From contig NC_079885.1 of assembly GCF_029227915.1 (NCBI RefSeq), positions 15,759,001-15,823,000 on the forward strand: a stretch of 64,000 nucleotides of DNA. Reading direction: 5' to 3'. The notes under the pieces are model-generated. The model searched no databases, was not told the origin of the DNA, and was given only the letters and a program-made list of their open reading frames with translations. How positions within the stretch are numbered: position 1 is the stretch's first letter; every line of letters begins with the position of its first letter. The position numbers and the translations under genes were made by a program. This DNA comes from Hydractinia symbiolongicarpus (lineage: Eukaryota > Cnidaria > Hydrozoa > Anthoathecata > Hydractiniidae). Below are positions 48,225 to 60,742 of this stretch, piece by piece.

Positions 48225-48674
48225 ATTGACTTTTTCACGTTACATCATTTATCATTACGACTGTGACGTATCTTTTTTACGCAATAGCCGCTGAGTAAAT
48301 CAAGAAAGAGACATGATTAGAAGTTGTTTTCCCTTCAAAACGGCTACAATCTTGCTGCAATAAATGCGCCAAGTCGCAAATGAATGGATTACGAGCGTCA
48401 GACAAAGAAAATGGCGATGTAGTTACTTTGCTAATTAACTTTGTCATATGAAAATTAAGTCTGAAAGCACCCTAGATTTCCTTCGTTGGAACTTTTTACC
48501 GGAAATCTTAAAGCGCATGGTTGTCGTAATTAATCGATAGCGCTTGAAATGAGCTTTCAAATGCACATAAACACGACCTATTTCGGATAATCCAGTCAAG
48601 AAATATGACCTTTAAAGTTTAAACCATTTTCGATGTAATGTGCTAATAAATCGTAGATATCTGCCCGTTTTTTT

Positions 48675-48793
48675 GTCTACGACCATACCACGATGAACAC
48701 ACCTGTTCTCGTCCGATCACGGAAGTTAAGCATCGTCGGGCCAGGATAGTACTTGGATGGGGGACCGCCTGGGAACTCCCGGTGTCGTAGGCT
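48675..48793 (+). rRNA. 5S rRNA variant (U86)
   Basis: G69A with T7 before +1, a one-unit duplicate of U85. The upstream copy of this region has only one such unit. Confidence 0.95.
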
Positions 48794-49243
48794 ATTGACT
48801 TTTTCACGTTACATCATTTATCATTACGACTGTGACGTATCTTTTTTACGCAATAGCCGCTGAGTAAATCAAGAAAGAGACATGATTAGAAGTTGCTTTC
48901 CCTTCAAAACGGCTACAATCTTGCTGCAATAAATGCGCCAAGTCGCAAATGAATGGATTACGAGCGTCAGACAAAGAAAATGGCGATGTAGTTACTTTGC
49001 TAATTAACTTTGTCATATGAAAATTAAGTCTGAAAGCACCCTAGATTTCCTTCGTTGGAACTTTTTACCGGAAATCTTAAAGCGCATGGTTGTCGTAAAG
49101 AATCGATAGCGCTTGAAATGAGCTTTCAAATGCACATAAACACGACCTATTTCGGATGATCCAGTCAAGAAATATGACCTTTAAAGTTTAAACCATTTTC
49201 GATGTAATGTGCTAATAAATCGTAGATATCTGCCCGTTTGTTT

Positions 49244-49362
49244 GTCTACGACCATACCACGATGAACACACCTGTTCTCGTCCGATCACGGAAGTTAAGC
49301 ATCGTCGGGCCAGGATAGTACTTGGATGGGGGACCGCCCGGGAACTCCCGGTGTCGTAGGCT
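49244..49362 (+). rRNA. 5S rRNA variant (U87)
   Basis: G69A plus a private T96C in the C box (CCGCCCGGG). Partner of U20 and U92. Confidence 0.95.
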
Positions 49363-49812
49363 ATTGACTTTTTCACGTTACATTATTTATCATTACGACT
49401 GTGACGTATCTTTTTTACGCAATAGCCGCTGAGTAAATCAAGTAAGGGACGTGATTAGAAGATGCTTTCCCTTCAAAACGGCTACAATCTTGCTGCAATA
49501 AATGCGCCACGTCGCAAATAAATGGATTACGAGCGTCAGACAAAGAAAATGGCGATGTAGTTACTTTGCTAATTAACTTTGTCATATGAAAATTAAGTCT
49601 GAAAGCACCCTAGATTTCCTTCGTTGGAACTTTTTACCGGAAATCTTAAAGCGCATGGTTGTCGTAAAGAATCGATAGCGCTTGAAATGAGCTTTCAAAT
49701 GCACATAAACACGACCTATTTCGGATGATCCAGTCAAGAAATATGACCTTTAAAGTTTAAACCATTTTCGATGTAATGTGCTAATAAATCGTAGATATCT
49801 GCCCGTTTGTTT

Positions 49813-49931
49813 GTCTACGACCATACCACGATGAACACACCTGTTCTCGTCCGATCACGGAAGTTAAGCATCGCCGGGCCGGGATAGTACTTGGATGGGG
49901 GACCGCCTGGGAACTCCCGGTGTCGTAGGCT
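49813..49931 (+). rRNA. 5S rRNA variant (U88)
   Basis: T62C; same as U21 and U93. Confidence 0.96.
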
Positions 49932-50381
49932 ATTGACTTTTTCACGTTACATTATTTATCATTACGACTATGACGTATCTTTTTTACGAAATAGCCGCTG
50001 AGTAAATCAAGAAAGAGACATGATTAGAAGTTGCTTTCCCTTCAAAACGGCTACGATCTGGCAGCAATAAATGCGCCAAGTCGCAAATGAATGGATTACA
50101 AGCGTCAGACAAAGAAAATGGCGATGTAGTTACTTTTCTAATTAACTTTGTCATATGAAAATTAAGTCTGAAAGCACCCTAGATTGCCTTCGTTGGAACT
50201 TATTACCGGAAATCTTAAAGCGCATTATTGTTGTCAAGAATCGATAGCGCTTAAAAAGAGCTGTCAAACGCACATAAACACGACCTATTTCGAATGATCC
50301 AGTCAAGAAATATGACCTTTAAAGTTTGAACCATTTTCGATGTAATGTGCTAATAAATCGTAGATATCTGCCCGTTTGTTT

Positions 50382-50500
50382 GTCTACTACCATACCACGA
50401 TGAACACACCTGTTCTCGTCCGATCACGGAAGTTAAGCATCGTCGGGCCGGGATAGTACTTGGATGGGAGACCGCCTGGGAACTCCCGGTGTCGTAGGCT
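50382..50500 (+). rRNA. 5S rRNA variant (U89)
   Basis: G7T and G88A as in U84, but behind a U22-class spacer (CTTTTCTAATT, CTTATTACC). It is the fusion point of the five-unit duplication. Confidence 0.95.
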
Positions 50501-50950
50501 ATTGACTTTTTCACGTTACATTATTTATCATTACGACTGTGACGTATCTTTTTTACGAAATAGCCGCTGAGTATATCAAGAAAGAGACATGATTAGAAGT
50601 TGCTTTCCCTTCAAAACGGCTACGATCTGGCAGCAATAAATGCGCCAAGTCGCAAATGAATGGATTACAAGCGTCAGACAAAGAAAATGGCGATGTAGTT
50701 ACTTTGCTAATTAACTTTGTCATATGAAAATTAAGTCGGAAAGCACCCTAGATTTCCTTCGTTGGAACTTTTTACCGGAAATCTTAAAGCGCATGGTTGT
50801 CGTAATTAATCGATAGCGCTTGAAATGAGCTTTCAAATGCACATAAACACGACCTATTTCGGATAATCCAGTCAAGAAATATGACCTTTAAAGTTTAAAC
50901 CATTTTCGATGTAATGTGCTAATTAATCGTAGATATCTGCCCGTTTTTTT

Positions 50951-51069
50951 GTCTACGACCATACCACGATGAACACACCTGTTCTCGTCCGATCACGGAA
51001 GTTAAGCATCGTCGGGCCAGGATAGTACTTGGATGGGGGACCGCCTGGGAACTCCCGGTGTCGTAGGCT
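50951..51069 (+). rRNA. 5S rRNA variant (U90)
   Basis: G69A with T7 at 50944-50950. The TATA-like element reads TAATTAAT here. Confidence 0.95.
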
Positions 51070-51519
51070 ATTGACTTTTTCACGTTACATCATTTATCAT
51101 TACGACTGTGACGTATCTTTTTTACGCAATAGCCGCTGAGTAAATCAAGAAAGAGACATGATTAGAAGTTGTTTTCCCTTCAAAACGGCTACAATCTTGC
51201 TGCAATAAATGCGCCAAGTCGCAAATGAATGGATTACGAGCGTCAGACAAAGAAAATGGCGATGTAGTTACTTTGCTAATTAACTTTGTCATATGAAAAT
51301 TAAGTCTGAAAGCACCCTAGATTTCCTTCGTTGGAACTTTTTACCGGAAATCTTAAAGCGCATGGTTGTCGTAATTAATCGATAGCGCTTGAAATGAGCT
51401 TTCAAATGCACATAAACACGACCTATTTCGGATAATCCAGTCAAGAAATATGACCTTTAAAGTTTAAACCATTTTCGATGTAATGTGCTAATAAATCGTA
51501 GATATCTGCCCGTTTTTTT

Positions 51520-51638
51520 GTCTACGACCATACCACGATGAACACACCTGTTCTCGTCCGATCACGGAAGTTAAGCATCGTCGGGCCAGGATAGTACTTG
51601 GATGGGGGACCGCCTGGGAACTCCCGGTGTCGTAGGCT
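51520..51638 (+). rRNA. 5S rRNA variant (U91)
   Basis: G69A with T7 at 51513-51519; counterpart of U86. Confidence 0.95.
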
Positions 51639-52088
51639 ATTGACTTTTTCACGTTACATCATTTATCATTACGACTGTGACGTATCTTTTTTACGCAATA
51701 GCCGCTGAGTAAATCAAGAAAGAGACATGATTAGAAGTTGCTTTCCCTTCAAAACGGCTACAATCTTGCTGCAATAAATGCGCCAAGTCGCAAATGAATG
51801 GATTACGAGCGTCAGACAAAGAAAATGGCGATGTAGTTACTTTGCTAATTAACTTTGTCATATGAAAATTAAGTCTGAAAGCACCCTAGATTTCCTTCGT
51901 TGGAACTTTTTACCGGAAATCTTAAAGCGCATGGTTGTCGTAAAGAATCGATAGCGCTTGAAATGAGCTTTCAAATGCACATAAACACGACCTATTTCGG
52001 ATGATCCAGTCAAGAAATATGACCTTTAAAGTTTAAACCATTTTCGATGTAATGTGCTAATAAATCGTAGATATCTGCCCGTTTGTTT

Positions 52089-52207
52089 GTCTACGACCAT
52101 ACCACGATGAACACACCTGTTCTCGTCCGATCACGGAAGTTAAGCATCGTCGGGCCAGGATAGTACTTGGATGGGGGACCGCCTGGGAACTCCCGGTGTC
52201 GTAGGCT
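52089..52207 (+). rRNA. 5S rRNA variant (U92)
   Basis: G69A with the normal GTTT before +1; counterpart of U87 without T96C. Confidence 0.95.
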
Positions 52208-52657
52208 ATTGACTTTTTCACGTTACATTATTTATCATTACGACTGTGACGTATCTTTTTTACGCAATAGCCGCTGAGTAAATCAAGTAAGGGACGTGAT
52301 TAGAAGATGCTTTCCCTTCAAAACGGCTACAATCTTGCTGCAATAAATGCGCCACGTCGCAAATAAATGGATTACGAGCGTCAGACAAAGAAAATGGCGA
52401 TGTAGTTACTTTGCTAATTAACTTTGTCATATGAAAATTAAGTCTGAAAGCACCCTAGATTTCCTTCGTTGGAACTTTTTACCGGAAATCTTAAAGCGCA
52501 TGGTTGTCGTAAAGAATCGATAGCGCTTGAAATGAGCTTTCAAATGCACATAAACACGACCTATTTCGGATGATCCAGTCAAGAAATATGACCTTTAAAG
52601 TTTAAACCATTTTCGATGTAATGTGCTAATAAATCGTAGATATCTGCCCGTTTGTTT

Positions 52658-52776
52658 GTCTACGACCATACCACGATGAACACACCTGTTCTCGTCCGAT
52701 CACGGAAGTTAAGCATCGCCGGGCCGGGATAGTACTTGGATGGGGGACCGCCTGGGAACTCCCGGTGTCGTAGGCT
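52658..52776 (+). rRNA. 5S rRNA variant (U93)
   Basis: T62C; counterpart of U88. Confidence 0.96.
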
Positions 52777-53226
52777 ATTGACTTTTTCACGTTACATTAT
52801 TTATCATTACGACTATGACGTATCTTTTTTACGAAATAGCCGCTGAGTAAATCAAGAAAGAGACATGATTAGAAGTTGCTTTCCCTTCAAAACGGCTACG
52901 ATCTGGCAGCAATAAATGCGCCAAGTCGCAAATGAATGGATTACGAGCGTCAGACAAAGAAAATGGCGATGTAGTTAATTTGCTAATAAACTTTGTCATA
53001 TGAAAATTAAGTCTGAAAGCACCCTAGATTTCCTTCGTTGGAACTTTTTACCGGAAATCTTAAAGCGCATGGTTGTCGTAAAGAATCGATAGCGCTTAAA
53101 AAGAGCTTTCAAATGCACATAAACACGACCTATTTCGGATAATCCAGTCAAGAAATGTGACCTTTAAAGTTTAAACCATTTTCGATGTAATGTGCTAATA
53201 AATCGTAGATATCTGCCCGTTTGTTT

Positions 53227-53345
53227 GTTTACGACCATACCACGATGAGCACACCTGTTCTCGTCCGATCACGGAAGTTAAGCATCGTCGGGCCGGGATA
53301 GTACTTGGATGTAGGACCGCCTGGGAACTCCCGGTGTCGTAGGCT
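53227..53345 (+). rRNA. 5S rRNA (U94)
   Basis: C3T, A23G and G86T as in U25, plus a private G87A, so the C box run reads GTAGG. Confidence 0.95.
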
Positions 53346-53795
53346 ATTGACTTTTTCACGTTACATTATTTATCATTACGACTGTGACGTATCTTTTTTA
53401 CGAAATAGCCGCTGAGTAAATCAAGAAAGAGACATGATTAGCAGTTGCTTTCCCTTCAAAACGGCTACGATCTGGCAGCAATAAATGCGCCAAGTCGCAA
53501 ATGAATGGATTACGAGCGTCAGACAAAGAAAATGGCGATGTAGTTAATTTGCTAATTAACTTTGTCATATGAAAATTAAGTCTGAAAGTACCCTAGATTG
53601 CCTTCGTTGAAACTTTTTACCGGAAATCTTAATGCGCATGGTTGTCGTAATTAATCGATAGCGCTTGAAATGAGCTTTCAAATGCACATAAACACGACCT
53701 ATTTCGGATAATCCAGTCAAGAAATATGACCTTTAAAGTTTAAACCATTTTCGATGTAATGTGCTAAAAAATCGTAGATATCTGCCCGTTTGTTT

Positions 53796-53914
53796 GTCTA
53801 CGACCATACCACGATGAACACACCTGTTCTCGTCCGATCACGTAAGTTAAGCATCGTTGGGTCGGGATAGTACTTGGATGGGGGACCGCCTGGGAACTCC
53901 CGGTGTCGTAGGCT
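53796..53914 (+). rRNA. 5S rRNA variant (U95), possible pseudogene
   Basis: G48T, C63T and C67T with TAAAAAAT at 53765-53772; an exact partner of U26 at 39251 bp. One helix III pair is lost. Confidence 0.94.
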
Positions 53915-54364
53915 ATTGACTTTTTCACGTTACATTATTTATCATTACGACTGGGACGTATCTTTTTTACGCAATAGCCGCTGAGTAAATCAAGAAAGAG
54001 ACATGATTAGAAGTTGCTTTCCCTTCAAAACGGCTACAATCTTGCTGCAATAAATGCGCCACGTCGCAAATAAATGGATTACGAGCGTCAGACAAAGAAA
54101 ATGGCGATGTAGTTACTTTGCTAATTAACTTTGTCATATGAAAATTAAGTCTGAAAGTACCCTAGATTGCCTTCGTTGGAACTTTTTACCGGAAATCTTA
54201 AAGCGCATTATTGTCGTAATTAATGGATAGCGCTTGAAACGAGCTTTCAAATGCACATAAACACAACCTATTTCGGATAATCCAGTCAAGAAATATGACC
54301 TTTAAAATTTAAACCATTTTTGATGTAATGTGCTAATAAATCGTAGATATCTGCCCGTTTGTTT

Positions 54365-54483
54365 GTCTACGACCATACCACGATGAACACACCTGTTCTC
54401 GTCCGATCATGGAAGTTAAGCATCGTTGGGCCGGGATAGTACTTGGATGGGGGACCGCCTGGGAACTCCCGGTGTCGTAGGCT
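54365..54483 (+). rRNA. 5S rRNA (U96)
   Basis: C46T and C63T; partner of U27. Confidence 0.96.
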
Positions 54484-54933
54484 ATTGACTTTTTCACGTT
54501 ACATTATTTCTCATTAGGACTGGGACGTATCTTTTTTACGCAATAGCCGCCGAGTAAATCAAGAAAGAGACATGATTAGAAGTTGCTTTCCCTTCAAAAC
54601 GACTACCATCGTGCTGCAATAAATGCGCCACGTCGCAAATGAATGGATTACAAGCGTCAGACAAAGAAAATAGCGATGTACTTACTTTGCTAACTAATTT
54701 TGTCATATGAAAATTAAGTCTGAAAGTACCCTAGATTTCCTTCGTTGGAACTTTTTACCGGAAATCTTAAAGCGCATTATTGTCGTAATTAATGAATAGC
54801 GCTTGAAATGAGCTTTCAAATGCACATAAACACGACCTATTTCGGATAATCCATTCAAGAAATATGACCTTTAAAGTTTAAACCATATTCGATGTAATGT
54901 GCTAATAAATCGTAGATATCTGCCCGTTTGTTT

Positions 54934-55052
54934 GTCTACGACCATACCACGATGAACACACCTGTTCTCGTCAGATCACGGAAGTTAAGCATCGTTGGGC
55001 CGGGATAGTACTTGGATGGGGGACCGCCTGGGAACTCCCGGTGTCGTAGGCT
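54934..55052 (+). rRNA. 5S rRNA (U97)
   Basis: C40A and C63T; single partner of the U28/U29 pair. Confidence 0.97.
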
Positions 55053-55502
55053 ATTGACTTTTTCACGTTACATTATTTATCATTACGACTGGGACGTATC
55101 TTTTTTACGCAATAGCCGCTGAGTAAATCAAGAAAGAGACATGATTAGAAGTTGCTTTCCCTTCAAAACGGCTACGATCTGGCAGCAATAAATGCGCCAA
55201 GTCGCAAATGAATGGATTACGAGCGTCAGAAAAAGAAAATGGCGATGTAGTAACTTTGCTAATTAACTTTGTCATATGAAAATTAAGTCGGAAAGCACCC
55301 TAGATTTCCTTCGTTGGAACTTTTTACCGGAAATCATAAAGCGCATTATTGTTGTCAAGAATCGATAGCGCTTAAAAAGAGCTGTCAAACGCACATAAAC
55401 ACGACCTATTTCGAATGATCCAGTCAAGAAATGTGACCTTTAAAGTTTGAACCATTTTCGATGTAATGTGCTAATAAATCGTAGATATCTGCCCGTTTGT
55501 TT

Positions 55503-55621
55503 GTCTACGACCATACCACGATGAACACACCTGTTCTCGTCCGATCACGGAAGTTAAGCATCGTCGGGCCGGGATAGTACTTGGATGGGGGACCGCCTGG
55601 GAACTCCCGGTGTCGTAGGCT
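55503..55621 (+). rRNA. 5S rRNA (U98)
   Basis: Identical to the consensus; partner of U30, sharing AGAAAAAGAAAATGG and AAATGTGACC in the upstream spacer. Confidence 0.98.
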
Positions 55622-56071
55622 ATTGACTTTTTCACGTTACATTATTTATCATTACGACTGTGACGTATCTTTTTTACGAAATAGCCGCTGAGTAAATCAA
55701 GAAAGAGACATGATTAGAAGTTGCTTTCCCTTCAAAACGGCTACGATCTGGCAGCAATAAATGCGCCAAGTCGCAAATGAATGGATTACAAGCGTCAGAC
55801 AAAGAAAATGGCGATGTAGTTACTTTGCTAATTAACTTTGTCATAATAAAATTAATTCGGAAAGCACCCTAGATTTCCTTCGTTGGAACTTTTTACCGGA
55901 AATCATAAAGCGCATTATTGTTGTCAAGAATCGATAGCGCTTAAAAAGAGCTGTCAAACGCACATAAACACGACCTATTTCGAATGATCCAGTCAAGAAA
56001 TATGACCTTTAAAGTTTGAACCATTTTCGATGTAATGTGCTAATAAATCGTAGATATCTGCCCGTTTGTTT

Positions 56072-56190
56072 GTCTACGACCATACCACGATGAACACACC
56101 TGTTCTCGTCCGATCACGGAAGTTAAGCATCGTCGGGCCGGGATAGTACTTGGATGGGGGACCGCCTGGGAACTCCCGGTGTCGTAGGCT
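56072..56190 (+). rRNA. 5S rRNA (U99)
   Basis: Identical to the consensus; ATAATA-class spacer. Partner of U31. Confidence 0.98.
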
Positions 56191-56640
56191 ATTGACTTTT
56201 TCACGTTACATTATTTATCATTACGACTGTGACGTATCTTTTTTACGAAATAGCCGCTGAGTAAATCAAGAAAGAGACATGATTAGAAGTTGCTTTCCCT
56301 TCAAAACGGCTACAATCTTGCAGCATTAAATGCGCCACGTCGCAAATAAATGGATTACGAGCGTCAGACAAAGAAAATGGCGATGTAGTAACTTTGCTAA
56401 TTAACTTTGTCATATGAAAATTAAGTCGGAAAGCACCCTAGATTTCCTTCGTTGGAACTTTTTACCGGAAATCATAAAGCGCATGGTTGTCGTAATTAAT
56501 GGATAGCGCTTGAAAGGAGCTTTCAAATGCACATAAACACGACCTATTTCGAATGATCCAGTCAAGAAATATGACCTTTAAAGTTTGAACCATTTTCGAT
56601 GTAATGTGCTAATAAATCGTAGATATCTGCCCGTTTGTTT

Positions 56641-56759
56641 GTCTACGACCATACCACGATGAACACACCTGTTCTCGTCCGATCACGGAAGTTAAGCATC
56701 GTCGGGCCGGGATAGTACTTGGATGGGGGACCGCCTGGGAACTCCCGGTGTCGTAGGCA
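56641..56759 (+). rRNA. 5S rRNA (U100)
   Basis: Only the last base differs (T119A), outside the helix I pairs. An inserted unit with no partner between U31 and U32. Its spacer mixes classes: CAATCTTGCAGCATT is found nowhere else. Confidence 0.96.
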
Positions 56760-57209
56760 ATTGACTTTTTCACGTTACATTATTTATCATTACGACTGTG
56801 ACGTATCTTTTTTACGAAATAGCAGCTGAGTAAATCAAGAAAGAGACATGATTAGAAGTTGCTTTCCCTTCAAAACGGCTACGATCTGGCAGCAATAAAT
56901 GCGCCAAGTCGCAAATGAATGGATTACAAGCGTCAGACAAAGAAAATGGCGATGTAGTTACTTTGCTAATTAACTTTGTCATAATAAAATTAAGTCGGAA
57001 AGCACCCTAGATTTCCTTCGTTGGAACTTTTTACCGGAAATCATAAAGCGCATTATTGTTGTCAAGAATCGATAGCGCTTAAAAAGAGCTGTCAAACGCA
57101 CATAAACACGACCTATTTCGAATGATCCAGTCAAGAAATATGACCTTTAAAGTTTGAACCATTTTCGATGTAATGTGCTAATAAATCGTAGATATCTGCC
57201 CGTTTGTTT

Positions 57210-57328
57210 GTCTACGACCATACCACGATGAACACACCTGTTCTCGTCCGATCACGGAAGTTAAGCATCGTCGGGCCGGGATAGTACTTGGATGGGGGAC
57301 CGCCTGGGAACTCCCGGTGTCGTAGGCT
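57210..57328 (+). rRNA. 5S rRNA (U101)
   Basis: Identical to the consensus; ATAATA-class spacer. Partner of U32. Confidence 0.98.
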
Positions 57329-57778
57329 ATTGACTTTTTCACGTTACATTATTTATCATTACGACTGTGACGTATCTTTTTTACGAAATAGCCGCTGAGT
57401 AAATCAAGAAAGAGACATGATTAGAAGTTGCTTTCCCTTCAAAACGGCTACGATCTGGCAGCAATAAATGCGCCAAGTCGCAAATGAATGGATTACGAGC
57501 GTCAGACAAAGAAAATGGCGATGTAGTAACTTTGCTAATTAACTTTGTCATATGAAAATTAAGTTGGAAAGCACCCTAGATTTCCTTCGTTGGAACTTTT
57601 TACCGGAAATCATAAAGCGCATGGTTGTCGTAATTAATGGATAGCGCTTGAAATGAGCTTTCAAATGCACATAAAAACGACCTATTTCGGATGATCCAGT
57701 CAAGAAATATGACCTTTAAAGTTTAAACCATTTTCGATGTAATGTGCTAATAAATCGTAGATATCTGCCCGTTTGTTT

Positions 57779-57897
57779 GTTTACGACCATACCACGATGA
57801 ACACACCTGTTCTCGTCCGATCACGGAAGTTAAGCATCGACGGGCCGGGATAGTACTTGGATGGGGGACCGCCTGGGAACTCCCGGTGTCGTAGGCT
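57779..57897 (+). rRNA. 5S rRNA variant (U102)
   Basis: C3T as in U33 plus a private T62A, giving an A16-A62 mismatch at the end of helix II. Confidence 0.95.
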
Positions 57898-58347
57898 ATT
57901 GACTTTTTCACGTTACATTATTTATCATTACGACTGTGACGTATCTTTTTTACGAAATAGCCGCTGAGTAAATCAAGAAAGAGACATGATTAGAAGTTGC
58001 TTTCCCTTCAAAACGGCTACGATCTGGCAGCAATAAATGCGCCAAGTCGCAAATGAATGGATTACGAGCGTCAGACAAAGAAAATAGCGATGTACTTACT
58101 TTGCTAACTAATTTTGTCATATGAAAATTAAGTCCGAAAGTACCCTAGATTTCCTTCGTTGGAACTTTTTACCGGAAATCTTAAAGCGCATTATTGTCGT
58201 AATTAATGAATAGCGCTTGAAATGAGCTTTCAAATGCACATAAACACGACCTATTTCGGATAATCCAGTCAAGAAATATGACCTTTAAAGTTTAAACCAT
58301 ATTCGATGTAATGTGCTAATAAATCGTAGATATCTGCCCGTTTGTTT

Positions 58348-58466
58348 GTCTACGACCATACCACGATGAACACACCTGTTCTCGTCAGATCACGGAAGTT
58401 AAGCATCGTTGGGCCGGGATAGTACTTGGATGGGGGACCGCCTGGGAACTCCCGGTGTCGTAGGCT
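58348..58466 (+). rRNA. 5S rRNA (U103)
   Basis: C40A and C63T; one unit here against two (U34, U35) in the upstream copy. Confidence 0.97.
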
Positions 58467-58916
58467 ATTGACTTTTTCACGTTACATTATTTATCATTAC
58501 GACTGGGACGTATCTTTTTTACGCAATAGCCGCTGAGTAAATCAAGAAAGAGACATGATTAGAAGTTGCTTTCCCTTCAAAACGGCTACGATCTGGCAGC
58601 AATAAATGCGCCAAGTCGCAAATGAATGGATTACGAGCGTCAGACAAAGAAAATGGCGATGTAGTAACTTTGCTAATTAACTTTGTCATATGAAAATTAA
58701 GTCGGAAAGCACCCTAGATTTCCTTCGTTGGAACTTTTTACCGGAAATCATAAAGCGCATTATTGTTGTCAAGAATCGATAGCGCTTAAAAAGAGCTGTC
58801 AAACGCACATAAACACGACCTATTTCGAATGATCCAGTCAAGAAATATGACCTTTAAAGTTTGAACCATTTTCGATGTAATGTGCTAATAAATCGTAGAT
58901 ATCTGCCCGTTTGTTT

Positions 58917-59035
58917 GTCTACGACCATACCACGATGAACACACCTGTTCTCGTCCGATCACGGAAGTTAAGCATCGTCGGGCCGGGATAGTACTTGGAT
59001 GGGGGACCGCCTGGGAACTCCCGGTGTCGTAGGCT
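58917..59035 (+). rRNA. 5S rRNA (U104)
   Basis: Identical to the consensus; partner of U36. Confidence 0.98.
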
Positions 59036-59485
59036 ATTGACTTTTTCACGTTACATTATTTATCATTACGACTGTGACGTATCTTTTTTACGAAATAGCC
59101 GCTGAGTAAATCAAGAAAGAGACATGATTAGAAGTTACTTTCCCTTCAAAACGGCTACGATCTGGCAGCAATAAATGCGCCAAGTCGCAAATGAATGGAT
59201 TACAAGCGTCAGACAAAGAAAATGGCGATGTAGTTACTTTGCTAATTAACTTTGTCATAATAAAATTAAGTCGGAAAGCACCCTAGATTTCCTTCGTTGG
59301 AACTTTTTACCGGAAATCATAAAGCGCATTATTGTTGTCAGGAATCGATAGCGCTTAAAAAGAGCTGTCAAACGCACATAAACACGACCTATTTCGAATG
59401 ATCCAGTCAAGAAATATGACCTTTAAAGTTTGAACCATTTTCGATGTAATGTGCTAATAAATCGTAGATATCTGCCCGTTTGTTT

Positions 59486-59604
59486 GTCTACGACCATACC
59501 ACGATGAACACACCTGTTCTCGTCCGATCACGGAAGTTAAGCATCGTCGGGCCGGGATAGTACTTGGATGGGGGACCGCCTGGGAACTCCCGGTGTCGTA
59601 GGCT
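59486..59604 (+). rRNA. 5S rRNA (U105)
   Basis: Identical to the consensus; ATAATA-class spacer with private AAGTTACTTTCCC and TGTCAGGAATCG. Partner of U37 without T52G. Confidence 0.98.
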
Positions 59605-60054
59605 ATTGACTTTTTCACGTTACATTATTTATCATTACGACTGTGACGTATCTTTTTTACGAAATAGCCGCTGAGTAAATCAAGAAAGAGACATGATTAG
59701 AAGTTGCTTTCCCTTCAAAACGGCTACGATCTGGCAGCAATAAATGCGCCAAGTCGCAAATGAATGGATTACGAGCGTCAGACAAAGAAAATGGCGATGT
59801 AGTAACTTTGCTAATTAACTTTGTCATATGAAAATTAAGTCGGAAAGCACCCTAGATTTCCTTCGTTGGAACTTTTTACCGGAAATCATAAAGCGCATTA
59901 TTGTTGTCAAGAATCGATAGCGCTTAAAAAGAGCTGTCAAACGCACATAAACACGACCTATTTCGAATGATCCAGTCAAGAAATATGACCTTTAAAGTTT
60001 GAACCATTTTCGATGTAATGTGCTAATAAATCGTAGATATCTGCCCGTTTGTTT

Positions 60055-60173
60055 GTCTACGACCATACCACGATGAACACACCTGTTCTCGTCCGATCAC
60101 GGAAGTTAAGCATCGTCGGGCCGGGATAGTACTTGGATGGGGGACCGCCTGGGAACTCCCGGTGTCGTAGGCT
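60055..60173 (+). rRNA. 5S rRNA (U106)
   Basis: Identical to the consensus. An extra unit compared with the upstream copy. Confidence 0.98.
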
Positions 60174-60623
60174 ATTGACTTTTTCACGTTACATTATTTA
60201 TCATTACGACTGTGACGTATCTTTTTTACGAAATAGCCGCTGAGTAAATCAAGAAAGAGACATGATTAGAAGTTGCTTTCCCTTCAAAACGGCTACGATC
60301 TGGCAGCAATAAATGCGCCAAGTCGCAAATGAATGGATTACGAGCGTCAGACAAAGAAAATGGCGATGTAGTAACTTTGCTAATTAACTTTGTCATATGA
60401 AAATTAAGTCGGAAAGCACCCTAGATTTCCTTCGTTGGAACTTTTTACCGGAAATCATAAAGCGCATGGTTGTCGTAATTAATGGATAGCGCTTGAAATG
60501 AGCTTTCAAATGCACATAAACACGACCTATTTCGAATGATCCAGTCAAGAAATATGACCTTTAAAGTTTGAACCATTTTCGATGTAATGTGCTAATAAAT
60601 CGTAGATATCTGCCCGTTTGTTT

Positions 60624-60742
60624 GTCTACGACCATACCACGATGAACACACCTGTTCTCGTCCGATCACGGAAGTTAAGCATCGTCGGGCCGGGATAGTA
60701 CTTGGATGGGGGACCGCCTGGGAACTCCCGGTGTCGCAGGCT
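60624..60742 (+). rRNA. 5S rRNA variant (U107)
   Basis: Private T114C, an A5-C114 mismatch in helix I. GCATGGTTG-class spacer. Confidence 0.95.

Larger units (their letters stand above)
47537..50381 (+). repeat. Five-unit tandem duplication, copy 1 (2845 bp)
   Basis: U84-U88 carry the series G7T/G88A, G69A, G69A, G69A, T62C, repeated in U89-U93 at 2845 bp. The spacer marker AAGTTGTTTTCCC at the same internal place in both copies confirms it. Spacers before the two copies differ, so the left junction is near the start of U84 and U89. Confidence 0.92.
50382..52945 (+). repeat. Five-unit tandem duplication, copy 2
   Basis: U89-U93, matching U84-U88. The match runs into the spacer after U93 and stops near 52945, where GATTACGAGC replaces the GATTACAAGC seen after U88. 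Confidence 0.9.
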
